Source: a marine bacterium B5-7
GTDB taxonomy: Bacteria; Pseudomonadota; Gammaproteobacteria; Arenicellales; CAJQKF01
Direction: 5' to 3'
Assembly: GCA_021604525.1 (NCBI GenBank)
Contig: BQJD01000001.1
Coordinates: 1 to 64,000 of the forward strand
DNA length: 64,000 nucleotides
The stretch's first letter is position 1; every line of letters begins with the position of its first letter. A program made the position numbers and the translations under genes. Of this stretch, positions 9,601-17,463 are shown one piece after another. Below the pieces are notes generated by a model. It did not search any database, was not told the DNA's origin, and worked only from the letters and a program-made list of their open reading frames with translations.

Positions 9601-9941
9601 TATTCGATTTCTTCAGTTGCTTCCTGCTTGATGCGCTCCATATATCGATCGACTTCTTCAGGGTCGAGCTTTTCGGAAAGTTGGGTAAACTTCGATAGAT
9701 CGGCATATAGCACCGTTGCCCAACGACGTTCGCCACCTGAAGTATCTTCCTGTCGTTTGCTTGTATCATCATTTGATGTAAGGCGGGTTCCACATTCACT
9801 GCAAAACCGGCTACCTGGTGGAACTTCGCAACCGCATTGCGGGCAAGCAGGAACTATTAGTGTGCCACATTGATTGCAGAATTTGCTGCCCGCCTCATTG
9901 ACAGCCTGGCATTTCGAACAAACCAGAGAAGGGAGGTTCAT
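6621..9941 (-). CDS. Zinc-ribbon class III nucleotide cyclase / AAA ATPase / TPR protein
   Basis: A 1106-residue soluble signalling protein. Domains in order: two zinc ribbons (Cys 8/11/22/25 and 33/36/47/50); a class III adenylate/guanylate cyclase domain at about 73-250 with both metal-binding aspartates (D81 in YADLSKF, D125 in FIGDEVMALFG) and the N203/R207 pair that stabilises the transition state; an AAA/STAND-type ATPase module starting about 285 with a P-loop GEAGAGKS at 303-310; and a long helical C-terminus, about 650-1080, that reads as TPR repeats. The architecture matches the widespread cyclase-ATPase-TPR family whose input signal is generally unknown. It is convergent with cfa and alone on its strand, with 340 bases of upstream DNA. 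Confidence 0.9.
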   Translation of the reverse strand: MNLPSLVCSKCQAVNEAGSKFCNQCGTLIVPACPQCGCEVPPGSRFCSECGTRLTSNDDTSKRQEDTSGGERRWATVLYADLSKFTQLSEKLDPEEVDRYMERIKQEATEEIEYYGGTVNLFIGDEVMALFGVPSAHEDDPARAVRAALGLHQRIRNVGAELNFESRLGFPLTLHSGIESGLIVTINRSGLHGKYHVTGDVLNVAARLRELSAADEIMIGPHCYASVTDFFETHSRDPMQIRGKAEPMQVHQVMGEKSILSRFDAAEIRGFSQFTGRANDLAQLMSKLKLATTGNSQFVSVEGEAGAGKSRLIHEFRLLVKQFDYAIVEGRCQSYSQTTPYHPFIDGLRFGLRLQNLNDPDDILNASLQNIRKIDPALEKHIPAYLHLMSLESDYILPESLQGKSLREALEQAIVDMVVANSRKQPVIMVFEDWHWSDEASVSALKYLLSTLNIHPVMVVVSYRSEFDLQWESKSNHSHINLRPLDADNTADIMRSVLKAHELPHGIVEYVHERTDGNPLFIEEACYALIGTGFLNVKEGRAILRRELSELPLPDSIQAIIASRMDRMDTNTREVIRLASAIGRQFSQQILAELYSSRTPLDRALSTLKQQELIQQTRLEPDAEYIFKHVLMREVAYETILHKMRLHLHAMIGDVFERLYPDRIAEHTALLAYHYMRSDNQPKAVKYALLAGDKAMGFYANNEALPFFEGALEIAVDMGDVIEGRQLYIEAVLRLAQVESNNKNRQQEQNHLQHALQLASEVSDDRSRSQILYWLGRVHYAEGKLHSAIDYAEQGLEIADQLEDESLAAPCVNLIGRGYWQLSDFATSARYTERSIEQLHNVGNKVEEATACGFAGALLCYVGDFKRGQEFVEQGIHLARELENPFVEAANFHYRGIIYDQLGCWKEAIEDYTIAKEIADISGDVFRKYLIEFMQGRALMFQDKMDEAQELIEKGVQTGRDLKTQFIFGQALAAQAMCSLAFGDASHGCTVSEEGIQAAITTGDRFSEALARRANCECLAALGKDFSIIEEQYRMVISIQKEIGVRPELARTYACFAKYLDRQGKSSESMHYYDEAETLFSALGMNWDLNNLRIPVSNSETTVLDV

Positions 9942-10281
9942 CGTTGAGCTCGCAGGTGTTCAGATTAATGCGTTAACCGGGGTTGCTGCATTGTACGATC
10001 TACGGATCGTCGTCAATCCAGCGTAGTTACATTACTGGTTCTGCAATCATCGTAACCGTAATGCTTCAACGCCACAAGCATCGTTAAACTGTATTCAAGC
10101 GCAGATGTAATGGAAAGTATCACACACTCAATCTCTAATTTCTGGTCGAGACCGAGTCCGAACATGTTCAGCCTGCCTGACGTAACCTCCCGGTTGTAAT
10201 CCTGTCGTAATGGACTAACCTGTTAAGTATTACCACAGCTTTGCATTTCACATCACCAATCTGTAACGGAAGCAACAGGTT
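9942..10281. other. Intergenic region upstream of the cyclase gene
   Basis: About 340 bases between the cyclase start and the end of the DUF6494-like gene, both on the minus strand. It should hold the cyclase promoter. The only structure I could find is the short inverted repeat ACGATC-TACG-GATCGT at 9995-10010, about 54 bases upstream of the cyclase start codon. No convincing small gene was seen. Confidence 0.4.
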
Positions 10282-10509
10282 TTAATCGTCCTGTTCGATG
10301 GAAATATCACCATCGATAGTCACGTCAAGATCGATCCCGGATACGTTTAGTCGCATGCTTGCTTTGAGTTCATCGCCCACTGAAATACGGCCTTCGGCAA
10401 TTGCCCGTGCCACCGCATTCTCGATATCCCGTTGAGATTGAATGCCAACTTTTTTCAGGAACTTCCTGATTTGCATATTCAGGTGATCTTCATTCATTTT
10501 AAATTCCAC
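10282..10509 (-). CDS. Small DUF6494-like protein, end of the formate dehydrogenase locus
   Basis: A 75-residue acidic protein; the more likely start is the second Met (10497), giving a protein beginning MNEDHLN. The pattern NMQIRKFLKKVGIQSQRDIE followed by a short beta-rich end resembles the DUF6494 family as I remember it, whose function is not known. It lies 106 bases after fdhD on the same strand and is therefore probably the last gene of the formate dehydrogenase group, but a separate promoter is possible. The family name is a recollection; that this is a real gene is better supported. Confidence 0.65.
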   Translation of the reverse strand: MEFKMNEDHLNMQIRKFLKKVGIQSQRDIENAVARAIAEGRISVGDELKASMRLNVSGIDLDVTIDGDISIEQDD

Positions 10510-10615
10510 AGTGTATTTATTTGTTGAATTGGTACGATGCCGGAATCTTGTATCCGGGCGTTAGCAATTACATTCATAATCCATCAAGGCGGGGTGAATA
10601 TTATAAATTCGACTT

Positions 10616-11518
10616 CTACCGGGCATCGAATACAAGCTGATCATGATTACTGAACACTTTGAATTGATGACTCTTGGCACGGGCTACCAGCATTACGTTG
10701 AGATCCTCTGCAAGTTCAACTGCCATGTGTGTAACACCGTTCCTCGATACTAATACCGGTATTCTCATGATCGCGGCTTTCATGACCATCTCGGAGGTCA
10801 GTCGACCCGTGGTATAAAATATTTTACCCGCGCCTTGTATGCCATCCAGCCACATCTGTCCGGCAATCGTATCCATGGCATTGTGCCGTCCAACATCTTC
10901 GACAAAGCTCACAACTGTATCGCCATCTATCAGTGCACAGCCATGCACCGAACCAGATTTTCGATAGACTCTGTTATGTGATTTTACGGCCGTGAGTGCT
11001 GAATAAATCGCGGTTTGACGTATTAATTTATTCGGCAGGCGCTGATCATACAATTTATCGAGAGTGCAGCTATAAATTGTACCCTGACCACATCCAGTGG
11101 TTATGATCCGATGGCGTGGCTCGACAGACAATTCATCGATCCCAAGGCCATTCACCGTGGCAACTCGGGCGGTTTCCTGTTGCCAGTCGACGGTAACCGA
11201 TGCGATGTCCTTCAGGTGTTCGATCAGACGCTGGTTGAGCAGGTAACCAAGAGTAAGTTTCTCTGGTTCTGTACCAAGTGTCATCAACGTGACGATATCC
11301 TGTCCATCGGCAATAATGGTCAAGGGCAGTTCAGATGAGGCATGTACGATCCGGCGTGTACCGGTTTGGTCGATAACATCTACTTCACGAGTCGGATCCA
11401 GTCCACAGCAGGTCAAGGCGGGCTTATATATACCCATAACCGGATTAACATAACCGGAGTTGGAGTCCTCGGTCGTTATTGGCGTGAGTGGGGTAATCAG
11501 ACCTTCGCGTATATCCAT
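10616..11518 (-). CDS. fdhD: Formate dehydrogenase accessory sulfurtransferase FdhD
   Basis: A 300-residue FdhD family protein. In E. coli FdhD carries sulfur from the desulfurase IscS to the molybdenum cofactor of formate dehydrogenase, which is needed for activity. Visible family segments are PLTIIADGQDIVTLMT (near 65-80), SSVHGCA-like KSGSVHGCALIDGD, and FVEDVGRHNAMD. The position of the E. coli C121-x-x-C124 loop reads TGCGQGTIYSC here: the first Cys (C143) is kept but the second is replaced, with another Cys at C151. It follows the FDH gamma gene by 40 bases, and its partner enzyme is in the same operon. Confidence 0.93.
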   Translation of the reverse strand: MDIREGLITPLTPITTEDSNSGYVNPVMGIYKPALTCCGLDPTREVDVIDQTGTRRIVHASSELPLTIIADGQDIVTLMTLGTEPEKLTLGYLLNQRLIEHLKDIASVTVDWQQETARVATVNGLGIDELSVEPRHRIITTGCGQGTIYSCTLDKLYDQRLPNKLIRQTAIYSALTAVKSHNRVYRKSGSVHGCALIDGDTVVSFVEDVGRHNAMDTIAGQMWLDGIQGAGKIFYTTGRLTSEMVMKAAIMRIPVLVSRNGVTHMAVELAEDLNVMLVARAKSHQFKVFSNHDQLVFDAR

Positions 11519-11558
11519 TTTTCGTTGATTCGCGCCAGATCTTTACCAATCAGCCATG

Positions 11559-12728
11559 TCACGCGCCGGAAGGTGTCTGTGCGACAACGTCCGATTTGTG
11601 TTCGTCTTTGGCATCCGGGTAGGGTTCGACGCGATCCGCTACGTCCTCATACCACAGGTCATGATGTTCCTTGGCCCAGTTCGCATCACAGTAACCTGTC
11701 GCCATCACTTCAAATGCACCCTCCATGGCAATGGTTCCCATGTAGATATGCCCGAAAGACGCCGCGAGAATCAATATTGCCCCACTGGAATGAACTATGT
11801 GCGCCAGGCTCATGTCAGCGCGATCCTGGCCGAACAAAGGGAAGTCCAGCACAAGGCCCGAGGCAACGACGATCAATCCACCGAGCATCGCCAGCCAGAA
11901 CCAGGTTTTCTCGCCCGCATTATAACGATGAGAACTCGCATGTGAACCGAACATACCACCACCTTTGAGGATCCACATGAGGTCCTCTTTGGGTTTGAGC
12001 ATGTTTCCCTTGATGAATAAAATGAATTGAACAACAAGAGCGATACCGAATACCGGGCCGACAAAATCATGAATTCGCTTGGCAGCGAAGGCAAGGTTGC
12101 CGAAGACATCGCCACCAAGTAACGGCAGCAACACAGAGCGACCGAATATCAGTATGCAGCCGGTCAGTCCGAGAGTGATAAAGGTGATGGCGACAGTCCA
12201 GTGGGTGGTTCGCTGATATAGGGAAAAACGCTTGACGCGTTTTTCAGACCGACCCGCCTTGATACGAATTTTTCCCCGTATGATTCGAAACAGTGCGATG
12301 ATAATTAGCATGCCGCCCAGCACATAGCCTGCGACCGGAACCAGTTGGTTCATGCGAAATTGACGCCACTGTTCACCCAGGGTATTGATCAAGGCGCCTG
12401 CATCTGGTCCCAGTACCTGAGTTTGCCCGACAATATCACCATCAGCCGAATTTACTTCGACCCACAGATCTTTGGCTAACTTTCTGGGAGATACGTTCCG
12501 CAGCGAGGGGTCAGTAATATCGGGCTGCGTACGATCGCGGATACTACGCCACAGGTCAGTCCCGGGGCTGGGAACCGGGATAGCTTCGCTGGTTGTTTCT
12601 TGTTGCGCGTATGCAATCGTCTCAAAGCTGAAGACCGCGACGACCATTGCGAGCAACACCAGCAAGCCAACGGTGTGCTGATTCTTGGTAACAGATAACA
12701 CGGCGACCATCCTCATGTCGTCAATCAC
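11559..12728 (-). CDS. Formate dehydrogenase gamma subunit, cytochrome b556
   Basis: A 389-residue membrane cytochrome b subunit (FdoI/FdnI family) that passes electrons from the iron-sulfur subunit to quinone. An N-terminal signal or membrane segment (about 18-42, ending FETIAYAQQ) leads to a periplasmic stretch, then about five membrane helices from residue 128 to 350. Histidines in helices (QRTTHW, RIHDFVG, HIVHSSG, FGHIYMG) fit the two-heme pattern. The first codon is a GTG at 12728; ATG codons at 12716 and 12710 are equally possible starts. It lies 68 bases after the FdhB stop in the FDH operon. Confidence 0.9.
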   Translation of the reverse strand: MIDDMRMVAVLSVTKNQHTVGLLVLLAMVVAVFSFETIAYAQQETTSEAIPVPSPGTDLWRSIRDRTQPDITDPSLRNVSPRKLAKDLWVEVNSADGDIVGQTQVLGPDAGALINTLGEQWRQFRMNQLVPVAGYVLGGMLIIIALFRIIRGKIRIKAGRSEKRVKRFSLYQRTTHWTVAITFITLGLTGCILIFGRSVLLPLLGGDVFGNLAFAAKRIHDFVGPVFGIALVVQFILFIKGNMLKPKEDLMWILKGGGMFGSHASSHRYNAGEKTWFWLAMLGGLIVVASGLVLDFPLFGQDRADMSLAHIVHSSGAILILAASFGHIYMGTIAMEGAFEVMATGYCDANWAKEHHDLWYEDVADRVEPYPDAKDEHKSDVVAQTPSGA

Positions 12729-12796
12729 AGGGGCCGCATCGCCAATGCAGGCGACGCGGCCAGTTCGACTATATCAGTCAGGTTGTCATAACACCT

Positions 12797-13426
12797 TTAG
12801 TCAGTGCTACTTGCCTTGCCGGATAGTCCGGATGTTTCGCGCAGACTTGCATTCTGATATTGCACGCCCCAGTCGAGTACGCTGGCGCCACGATTGACTA
12901 CGCGCTTGCGATATACATCGGCAATCACGTTGGCATCGCCGGCAAGCAGCGCCTTGGTAGAACACATTTCAGCGCAGGCAGGGAGCTTGCCCTCGGCGAG
13001 TCGGTTTGAGCCGTACTTTCGATACTCGTCAGAACTGCCAGTCTCCTCCGGGCCGCCCGCGCAGAACGTACATTTATCCATCTTGCCGCGACTCGAAAAT
13101 GCGCCGGATGCGGGAAACTGTGGCGCTCCAAACGGGCATGCGTAGAAACAATATCCGCAACCAATGCAGATATCCTTGTCATGCAATACCACGCCGTCAT
13201 CAGTGGTGTAGAAGCAGTCAACCGGGCAGACAGCCGCACAAGGCGCATCCGAGCAGTGCATACAAGCCACTGATAGCGACCGCTCTCCCGGCTCGCCGTC
13301 CTTGATCGTTACCACACGACGTCGGTTGACGCCCCACGGTACTTCGTTTTCATTTTTACATGCAGTGACGCAGCCGTTGCATTCGATACAGCGCTCAGCG
13401 TCGCAATAGAACTTCATTCGTGCCAT
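12797..13426 (-). CDS. Formate dehydrogenase iron-sulfur (beta) subunit
   Basis: A 209-residue ferredoxin-like subunit with four [4Fe-4S] sites in the DmsB/FdnH pattern: CIECNGCVTAC, CMHCSDAPCAAVC, CIGCGYCFYACPFG and CTFC...CAEMC. It bridges electrons from the catalytic FdhA to the cytochrome b subunit. It lacks the C-terminal membrane helix of E. coli FdnH, as in the FDH3 type, so membrane attachment must come from the gamma subunit. It starts 18 bases after fdhA with a clear AAGGAG ribosome site, and has no signal of its own, so it is expected to be exported piggyback with FdhA through Tat. Confidence 0.93.
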   Translation of the reverse strand: MARMKFYCDAERCIECNGCVTACKNENEVPWGVNRRRVVTIKDGEPGERSLSVACMHCSDAPCAAVCPVDCFYTTDDGVVLHDKDICIGCGYCFYACPFGAPQFPASGAFSSRGKMDKCTFCAGGPEETGSSDEYRKYGSNRLAEGKLPACAEMCSTKALLAGDANVIADVYRKRVVNRGASVLDWGVQYQNASLRETSGLSGKASSTD

Positions 13427-13444
13427 TTTTCTATCTCCTTGGAG

Positions 13445-16342
13445 TTATGCTTTGCTGATGCGACATAGAGACGCTTTGGTCTCCTGCATCTGGGTTACGG
13501 AGTCATAGCCATAGGTCAAAGCCGTGTTAGCAGCCTCGCCCAACACGAACGGATCGGCACCTTCGGGATACTTGTCGCGCAAGTCCTTTCCCTCCAGATG
13601 GCCACCAAAGTGGAATGGCATGAATGCAACACCGGATTTGACACGACGTGTGACCAACGCCTTGACCTTGACCCTGGCGCCTTCCGGACCCTCCAGCCAG
13701 ACATCGTCGCCATCACGCACACCGGCGTCATTGGCATCGCGCGGATGCATCTCGACGAACATGTTCTGCTGTAATTCGGCAAGCCACGGGTTGGATCGTG
13801 ATTCATCGCCGCCACCTTCGTACTCAACCAATCGGCCCGAAGTCAGGATGATTGGATAGTCCTTCGAGTAATCGGTGGCTTGAATCGACTTATAACGCGT
13901 CGGTAAGCGGTAGTGCGATTTGCGATCATCATAAGTGGGATATTTCTCTACCAGGTCGCGTCGGCTGGTATACAGCGGTTCACGATGAATTGGAACTGGA
14001 TCCGGGAAGGTCCACACGATGACACGCGCCTTGGCATTACCGAACGGTGCGCAACCATGTGCGATAGCCACTCGTTGTATACCGCCGGACAAATCGGTCT
14101 TCCAGTTTTTGCCTTCAGCGGCTGCTTTTTCCTCATCAGTCAGGTCGTCCCACCAACCCAGTTGCTTGAGCATCTTGTCGGTAAACTCAGGATAGCCGTC
14201 TTCGATTTCAGAATCCTTGGAGTAAGAGCCCTCGGCGAGCAGGTTTACACCGTTTCTTTCAACGCCGAAGCGTGCACGAAATGTCAAACCACCATCGGCG
14301 ACCGACTTACTCGTGTCGTACAGGTTTGGTGTTCCAGGATGCCCCATCTCGGCTGTGCCCCAGCAAGGCCATGGCAATCCATAGAATTCACCATCGCAAG
14401 GGCCACCTTCAGCCTTGAGACTGGTGAAATCGAACGTGCCCCAGTTTTCCTGCTGCTTTTTGAGACGTTCCGGGCTTTGGCCGGTATAACCAATAGTCCA
14501 CATGCCACGATTAAATTCGCGCGTCAGGTCCTCGATAAGTGGTTCGTCATTTTCAACTGTAATGTTCTTGAACAGTTGATCGGCGAGTCCGACCTTGTTC
14601 ATCAGCTTGTACATGATGGTCTGATCGGGCAGAGACTCGAACATGGGCTCGATAACCTTGCTGCGCCACTGGAATGAACGATTGGACGCGGTGACTGATC
14701 CATAGGTTTCGAACTGGGTCGCCGCCGGTAACAGATAAACACCATCGGTACGGTCGTGCATGACAGCGGAAACGGTGGGGTAGGGATCCACTATTACCAA
14801 CAACTCAAGTTGCTCGAATGCCTTCTTCATCTCCATGCCGCGGGTTTGACTGTTGGGCGCATGGCCCCAGAAAAACATTGCTTTGAGGTTATCCTTCTGG
14901 GCAATGTTTTCCTTGTCTTCAAGTACCCCGTCGATCCAGCGTGAGACAGGAATACCGGCGGTATTTTTCGTCGGCAAGTCCTTGTCACCCTTCTTTTCAT
15001 AACTGGCAGAATCGAATTGACCCATCACCCATTCAGGATCAAGTCCCCATACAGTCGACCAGTGCTTCCAGGCGCCATCGGAAAGGCCGTAATATCCGGG
15101 CAATGTATGAGATAGCACGCCAACATCTGTGGCGCCCTGGACGTTGTCGTGGCCTCGGAAGATGTTGGCACCACCGCCGGAGCGGCCGATGTTTCCAAGC
15201 GCCAACTGAAACGCGCAGTAGGCACGCGTGTTGTTGTTGCCGATAGTATGCTGGGTACCGCCCATGCACCAGATAAAGGTGCCGGGACGATTGTCCGCCA
15301 TGGTCTTGGCGGCGGCATGAACCTGTGATTCCGGAATACCGGTTACGCGCTCGACTTCATCCGGTGTCCACTTGGCCACTTCGGCCATGACTTCATCCAT
15401 GCCATAGACGCGTTGACGAATGAAATCCTTGTCCTCCCAGCCGTTATTGAAAATATGCCACAACATGCCCCAGATGATCGGCACGTCGGTGCCGGGTCTG
15501 ATCTGCAGAAAGTGATTGGCATGTGCCGCGGTACGGGTAAAACGCGGATCGATGACAATGATCGGCGCGTTGTTCTCTTCCTTTGCCTTGAAGAGGTGTT
15601 GTAACGCTACCGGGTGTGCCTCTGCCGGATTGGATCCGATCAGCAGGATTGCCTTGGAGTTATGAATATCATTATAGGAATTGGTCATGGCGCCGTAGCC
15701 CCATGTATTGGCGACGCCGGCTACGGTGGTGGAATGACAGATTCGCGCCTGATGATCGACATTATTGGTGCCCCATATGGCCGCCATCTTGCGGAACAGG
15801 TAAGCCTGTTCGTTGCTATGTTTGGCGGAACCCAGCCAATACACGGAATCTGGCCCGGATTTTTCCCGGATTTCCATTATTTTGTCGCCAATCTCGTCGA
15901 TGGCTTGATCCCAGCTTATGCGCTCCCACTTACCGTTGACCATCTTGGTGGGATACTTCAGGCGACGTTCACCATGACCGTGCTCGCGTACCGATGCACC
16001 CTTGGCACAATGCGCGCCGCGATTGAAGGGATGGTCGAAGGCCGGTTCCTGTCCGGTCCATACGCCGTTTTGAAGCTCGGCAATGATGCCGCAGCCTACG
16101 GAGCAATGAGTACAGATTGTTTTAGCAGTCGTAGCCGACCCAGTTGCTTGTGCGGCCTGGGCTTTTTTCATCATTACCGGGCCAACAGTAGTGGCAAGCG
16201 CCGTGCCACCGGCCATGAGGCTGGAGTTACGTAGAAATGTCCGGCGATCGATACCGACCCCACCGGTGCGTGAATTGAAGTCCGCTGCTTTGGCAACTAC
16301 AGCCGGCTCGGTAACTTGTGATGAGATTTTTCGTAATTTCAT
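13445..16342 (-). CDS. fdhA: Formate dehydrogenase catalytic (alpha) subunit, Mo/W-bisMGD
   Basis: A 965-residue periplasmic formate dehydrogenase oxidising formate to CO2. Residues 31-40 carry a Tat signal (IDRRTFLRNS, R33-R34) after an unusually long leader. The [4Fe-4S] ligands are C77, C80, C84 and C112, with the following lysine K114. The Mo/W ligand is Cys202, followed by His203 (ARICHSTTVAG); its codon is TGT at 15737-15739, so this is a Cys, not a selenocysteine, enzyme. The C-terminal molydopterin dinucleotide-binding domain (YPIILTSGRLVEYEGGG) is intact. It starts 45 bases after the Tat peptide gene with an AGGAGG ribosome site and heads the catalytic subunits of the operon. Confidence 0.96.
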   Translation of the reverse strand: MKLRKISSQVTEPAVVAKAADFNSRTGGVGIDRRTFLRNSSLMAGGTALATTVGPVMMKKAQAAQATGSATTAKTICTHCSVGCGIIAELQNGVWTGQEPAFDHPFNRGAHCAKGASVREHGHGERRLKYPTKMVNGKWERISWDQAIDEIGDKIMEIREKSGPDSVYWLGSAKHSNEQAYLFRKMAAIWGTNNVDHQARICHSTTVAGVANTWGYGAMTNSYNDIHNSKAILLIGSNPAEAHPVALQHLFKAKEENNAPIIVIDPRFTRTAAHANHFLQIRPGTDVPIIWGMLWHIFNNGWEDKDFIRQRVYGMDEVMAEVAKWTPDEVERVTGIPESQVHAAAKTMADNRPGTFIWCMGGTQHTIGNNNTRAYCAFQLALGNIGRSGGGANIFRGHDNVQGATDVGVLSHTLPGYYGLSDGAWKHWSTVWGLDPEWVMGQFDSASYEKKGDKDLPTKNTAGIPVSRWIDGVLEDKENIAQKDNLKAMFFWGHAPNSQTRGMEMKKAFEQLELLVIVDPYPTVSAVMHDRTDGVYLLPAATQFETYGSVTASNRSFQWRSKVIEPMFESLPDQTIMYKLMNKVGLADQLFKNITVENDEPLIEDLTREFNRGMWTIGYTGQSPERLKKQQENWGTFDFTSLKAEGGPCDGEFYGLPWPCWGTAEMGHPGTPNLYDTSKSVADGGLTFRARFGVERNGVNLLAEGSYSKDSEIEDGYPEFTDKMLKQLGWWDDLTDEEKAAAEGKNWKTDLSGGIQRVAIAHGCAPFGNAKARVIVWTFPDPVPIHREPLYTSRRDLVEKYPTYDDRKSHYRLPTRYKSIQATDYSKDYPIILTSGRLVEYEGGGDESRSNPWLAELQQNMFVEMHPRDANDAGVRDGDDVWLEGPEGARVKVKALVTRRVKSGVAFMPFHFGGHLEGKDLRDKYPEGADPFVLGEAANTALTYGYDSVTQMQETKASLCRISKA

Positions 16343-16387
16343 CGAAATTCCTCCTAAAGGATTTTAATAGCTCGTTGGCCAAACCGA

Positions 16388-16588
16388 TTAGCTGAGCGTT
16401 TTATAGTAGTCTGCGATATGTCTTGTGAGCCGATAATTCTCATCGGGTTTTATCGTTTCAGTAACATTTTCTGCTGCTGCCACCGCACCGGGGAGTGATG
16501 CGGCAATGGTGGCACCAGTTCCAACTATTGCACTCTTGCGAAGGAATTCGCGTCGCGCCTTTGTATGTTTGTCACTTGGTTTGTTCAT
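16388..16588 (-). CDS. Small Tat-signal protein of the formate dehydrogenase region
   Basis: A 66-residue protein with a twin-arginine leader (KARREFLRKSAIVGTG) and an Ala-rich hydrophobic stretch, followed by a tail of about 25 residues ending HIADYYKTLS. This is the size and form of the 'formate dehydrogenase region Tat-targeted' family found next to periplasmic FDH genes, with no established function. It starts after a strong GGAGG site and precedes fdhA by 45 bases. A second TGGAGGTT lies about 90 bases upstream with no start codon after it. Confidence 0.88.
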   Translation of the reverse strand: MNKPSDKHTKARREFLRKSAIVGTGATIAASLPGAVAAAENVTETIKPDENYRLTRHIADYYKTLS

Positions 16589-16741
16589 GGTTTGTAACCT
16601 CCAGGTTCAATCGTTATGACTATCGTTTTGTTGAATTAATACGACACACCTATTGGCAAGCCGTTATTGGATTATCTGTCTCAACCTCCAGAAAAAATGC
16701 ACATCGATGCAGTGTCGTGTTATCCATATGAATGTTAGTAC

Positions 16742-17353
16742 TCACACCTGCATCCCCATGTAGTCCTCTTCAAATGCAGTAAAAGCAGTGCCGAAGCGCG
16801 CTACCGCTTGATAATAGGAAGCATTTTTAGCCTTGCCCAAATCATTAAAAAATCGGGAAAGCCATGGCGCCATATGTCGAGTGAAAAATGTCCGCTGCAT
16901 CTCGAAGCTGTCGGGCTCGCTCGCCAGCATGGACATCACTTCGCATAGTGCGGCGACATGATCCTCTGGTTCTTTGTTTGTCGCTTGACGTTCGAATCCG
17001 AGCTGTGCCAGATCTGATCGCAATTCACCAAGCGGGCGCTCCATGAGAAAGCCGGTTAAATACCAGGAACCGTAGGGGAGCAGTTCACCCCTGCCGATGC
17101 CAATAAACAGTGAGAAGTACTCGTGTTTAACATCTTCCTGTTTCACCGCTTTTGATGCCGCTCCAAGGGTTGCTAATGATGCCCCTAATTCGTCGCCTGC
17201 GAAACTTTCAGCGAATGCCGATGCACGTTCAAGCAGCGCCGTATCGGGTTCCGATCTCAGCAATGCTGCAAGCAGGGAGTAGGCACCGGCCCGGTATTGA
17301 TTATCCTCAGGCTGGCTTTCGATGCTTGTACTAATTTCATTGCTTTGGGCCAT
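16742..17353 (-). CDS. TorD/DmsD-like chaperone for formate dehydrogenase
   Basis: A 203-residue all-helical protein of the TorD family. These chaperones bind the Tat leader and apo-form of molybdoenzymes until cofactor is inserted. Signatures seen are YRAGAYSLLAALLRSEPD (residues 20-37), EYFSLFIGIGRGELLPYGSWYLTGFL-type segment around 78-105 and a late EPDSFEMQRTFF...HMAPW segment. It is the first gene of the downstream FDH group, so FdhA is its expected client. The preceding 110 bases hold a candidate promoter and a palindrome. Confidence 0.9.
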   Translation of the reverse strand: MAQSNEISTSIESQPEDNQYRAGAYSLLAALLRSEPDTALLERASAFAESFAGDELGASLATLGAASKAVKQEDVKHEYFSLFIGIGRGELLPYGSWYLTGFLMERPLGELRSDLAQLGFERQATNKEPEDHVAALCEVMSMLASEPDSFEMQRTFFTRHMAPWLSRFFNDLGKAKNASYYQAVARFGTAFTAFEEDYMGMQV

Positions 17354-17386
17354 TACTAACTCCTATCTTAGTACAAGCGTACAAAT

Positions 17387-17398
17387 GTAACTAGTTAC
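17387..17398. promoter_or_regulatory. 12-base palindrome upstream of the FDH chaperone gene
   Basis: GTAACTAGTTAC is a perfect 12-base palindrome 34 bases upstream of the torD-like start codon. Beside it, at 17371-17384, the minus strand reads TTGTAC-GC-TTGTAC, a direct repeat with an 8-base period. On the minus strand a perfect TTGACA (17446-17441) is followed after 17 bases by TTATTG (17423-17418), which places the start of transcription just before the palindrome. This would be an operator position for a formate, metal or redox regulator, but no regulator gene is present in the locus. Confidence 0.4.
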
Positions 17399-17417
17399 GA
17401 TTAAAAAACAATAAAAA

Positions 17418-17446
17418 CAATAATTTAAACATGATTCAGATGTCAA
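17418..17446 (-). promoter_or_regulatory. Candidate promoter for torD-like/fdhA operon
   Basis: Minus strand TTGACA at 17446-17441, 17-base spacer, TTATTG at 17423-17418. The -35 is perfect and the -10 is poor (3 of 6), so it may depend on an activator. It lies in the only sizeable gap between the polyferredoxin gene and the torD-like gene. Confidence 0.4.
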
Positions 17447-17463
17447 TCAGGTGTGACTTAAAA

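Noticed and set aside
9995-10010. Inverted repeat ACGATC-TACG-GATCGT as cyclase operator
   Set aside because: Only six-base arms and no other support; noted in the spacer entry but not proposed as a site.
15737-15739. Selenocysteine codon in FdhA
   Set aside because: The codon at the catalytic position is TGT (Cys202), not TGA, and no SECIS-like hairpin is expected.
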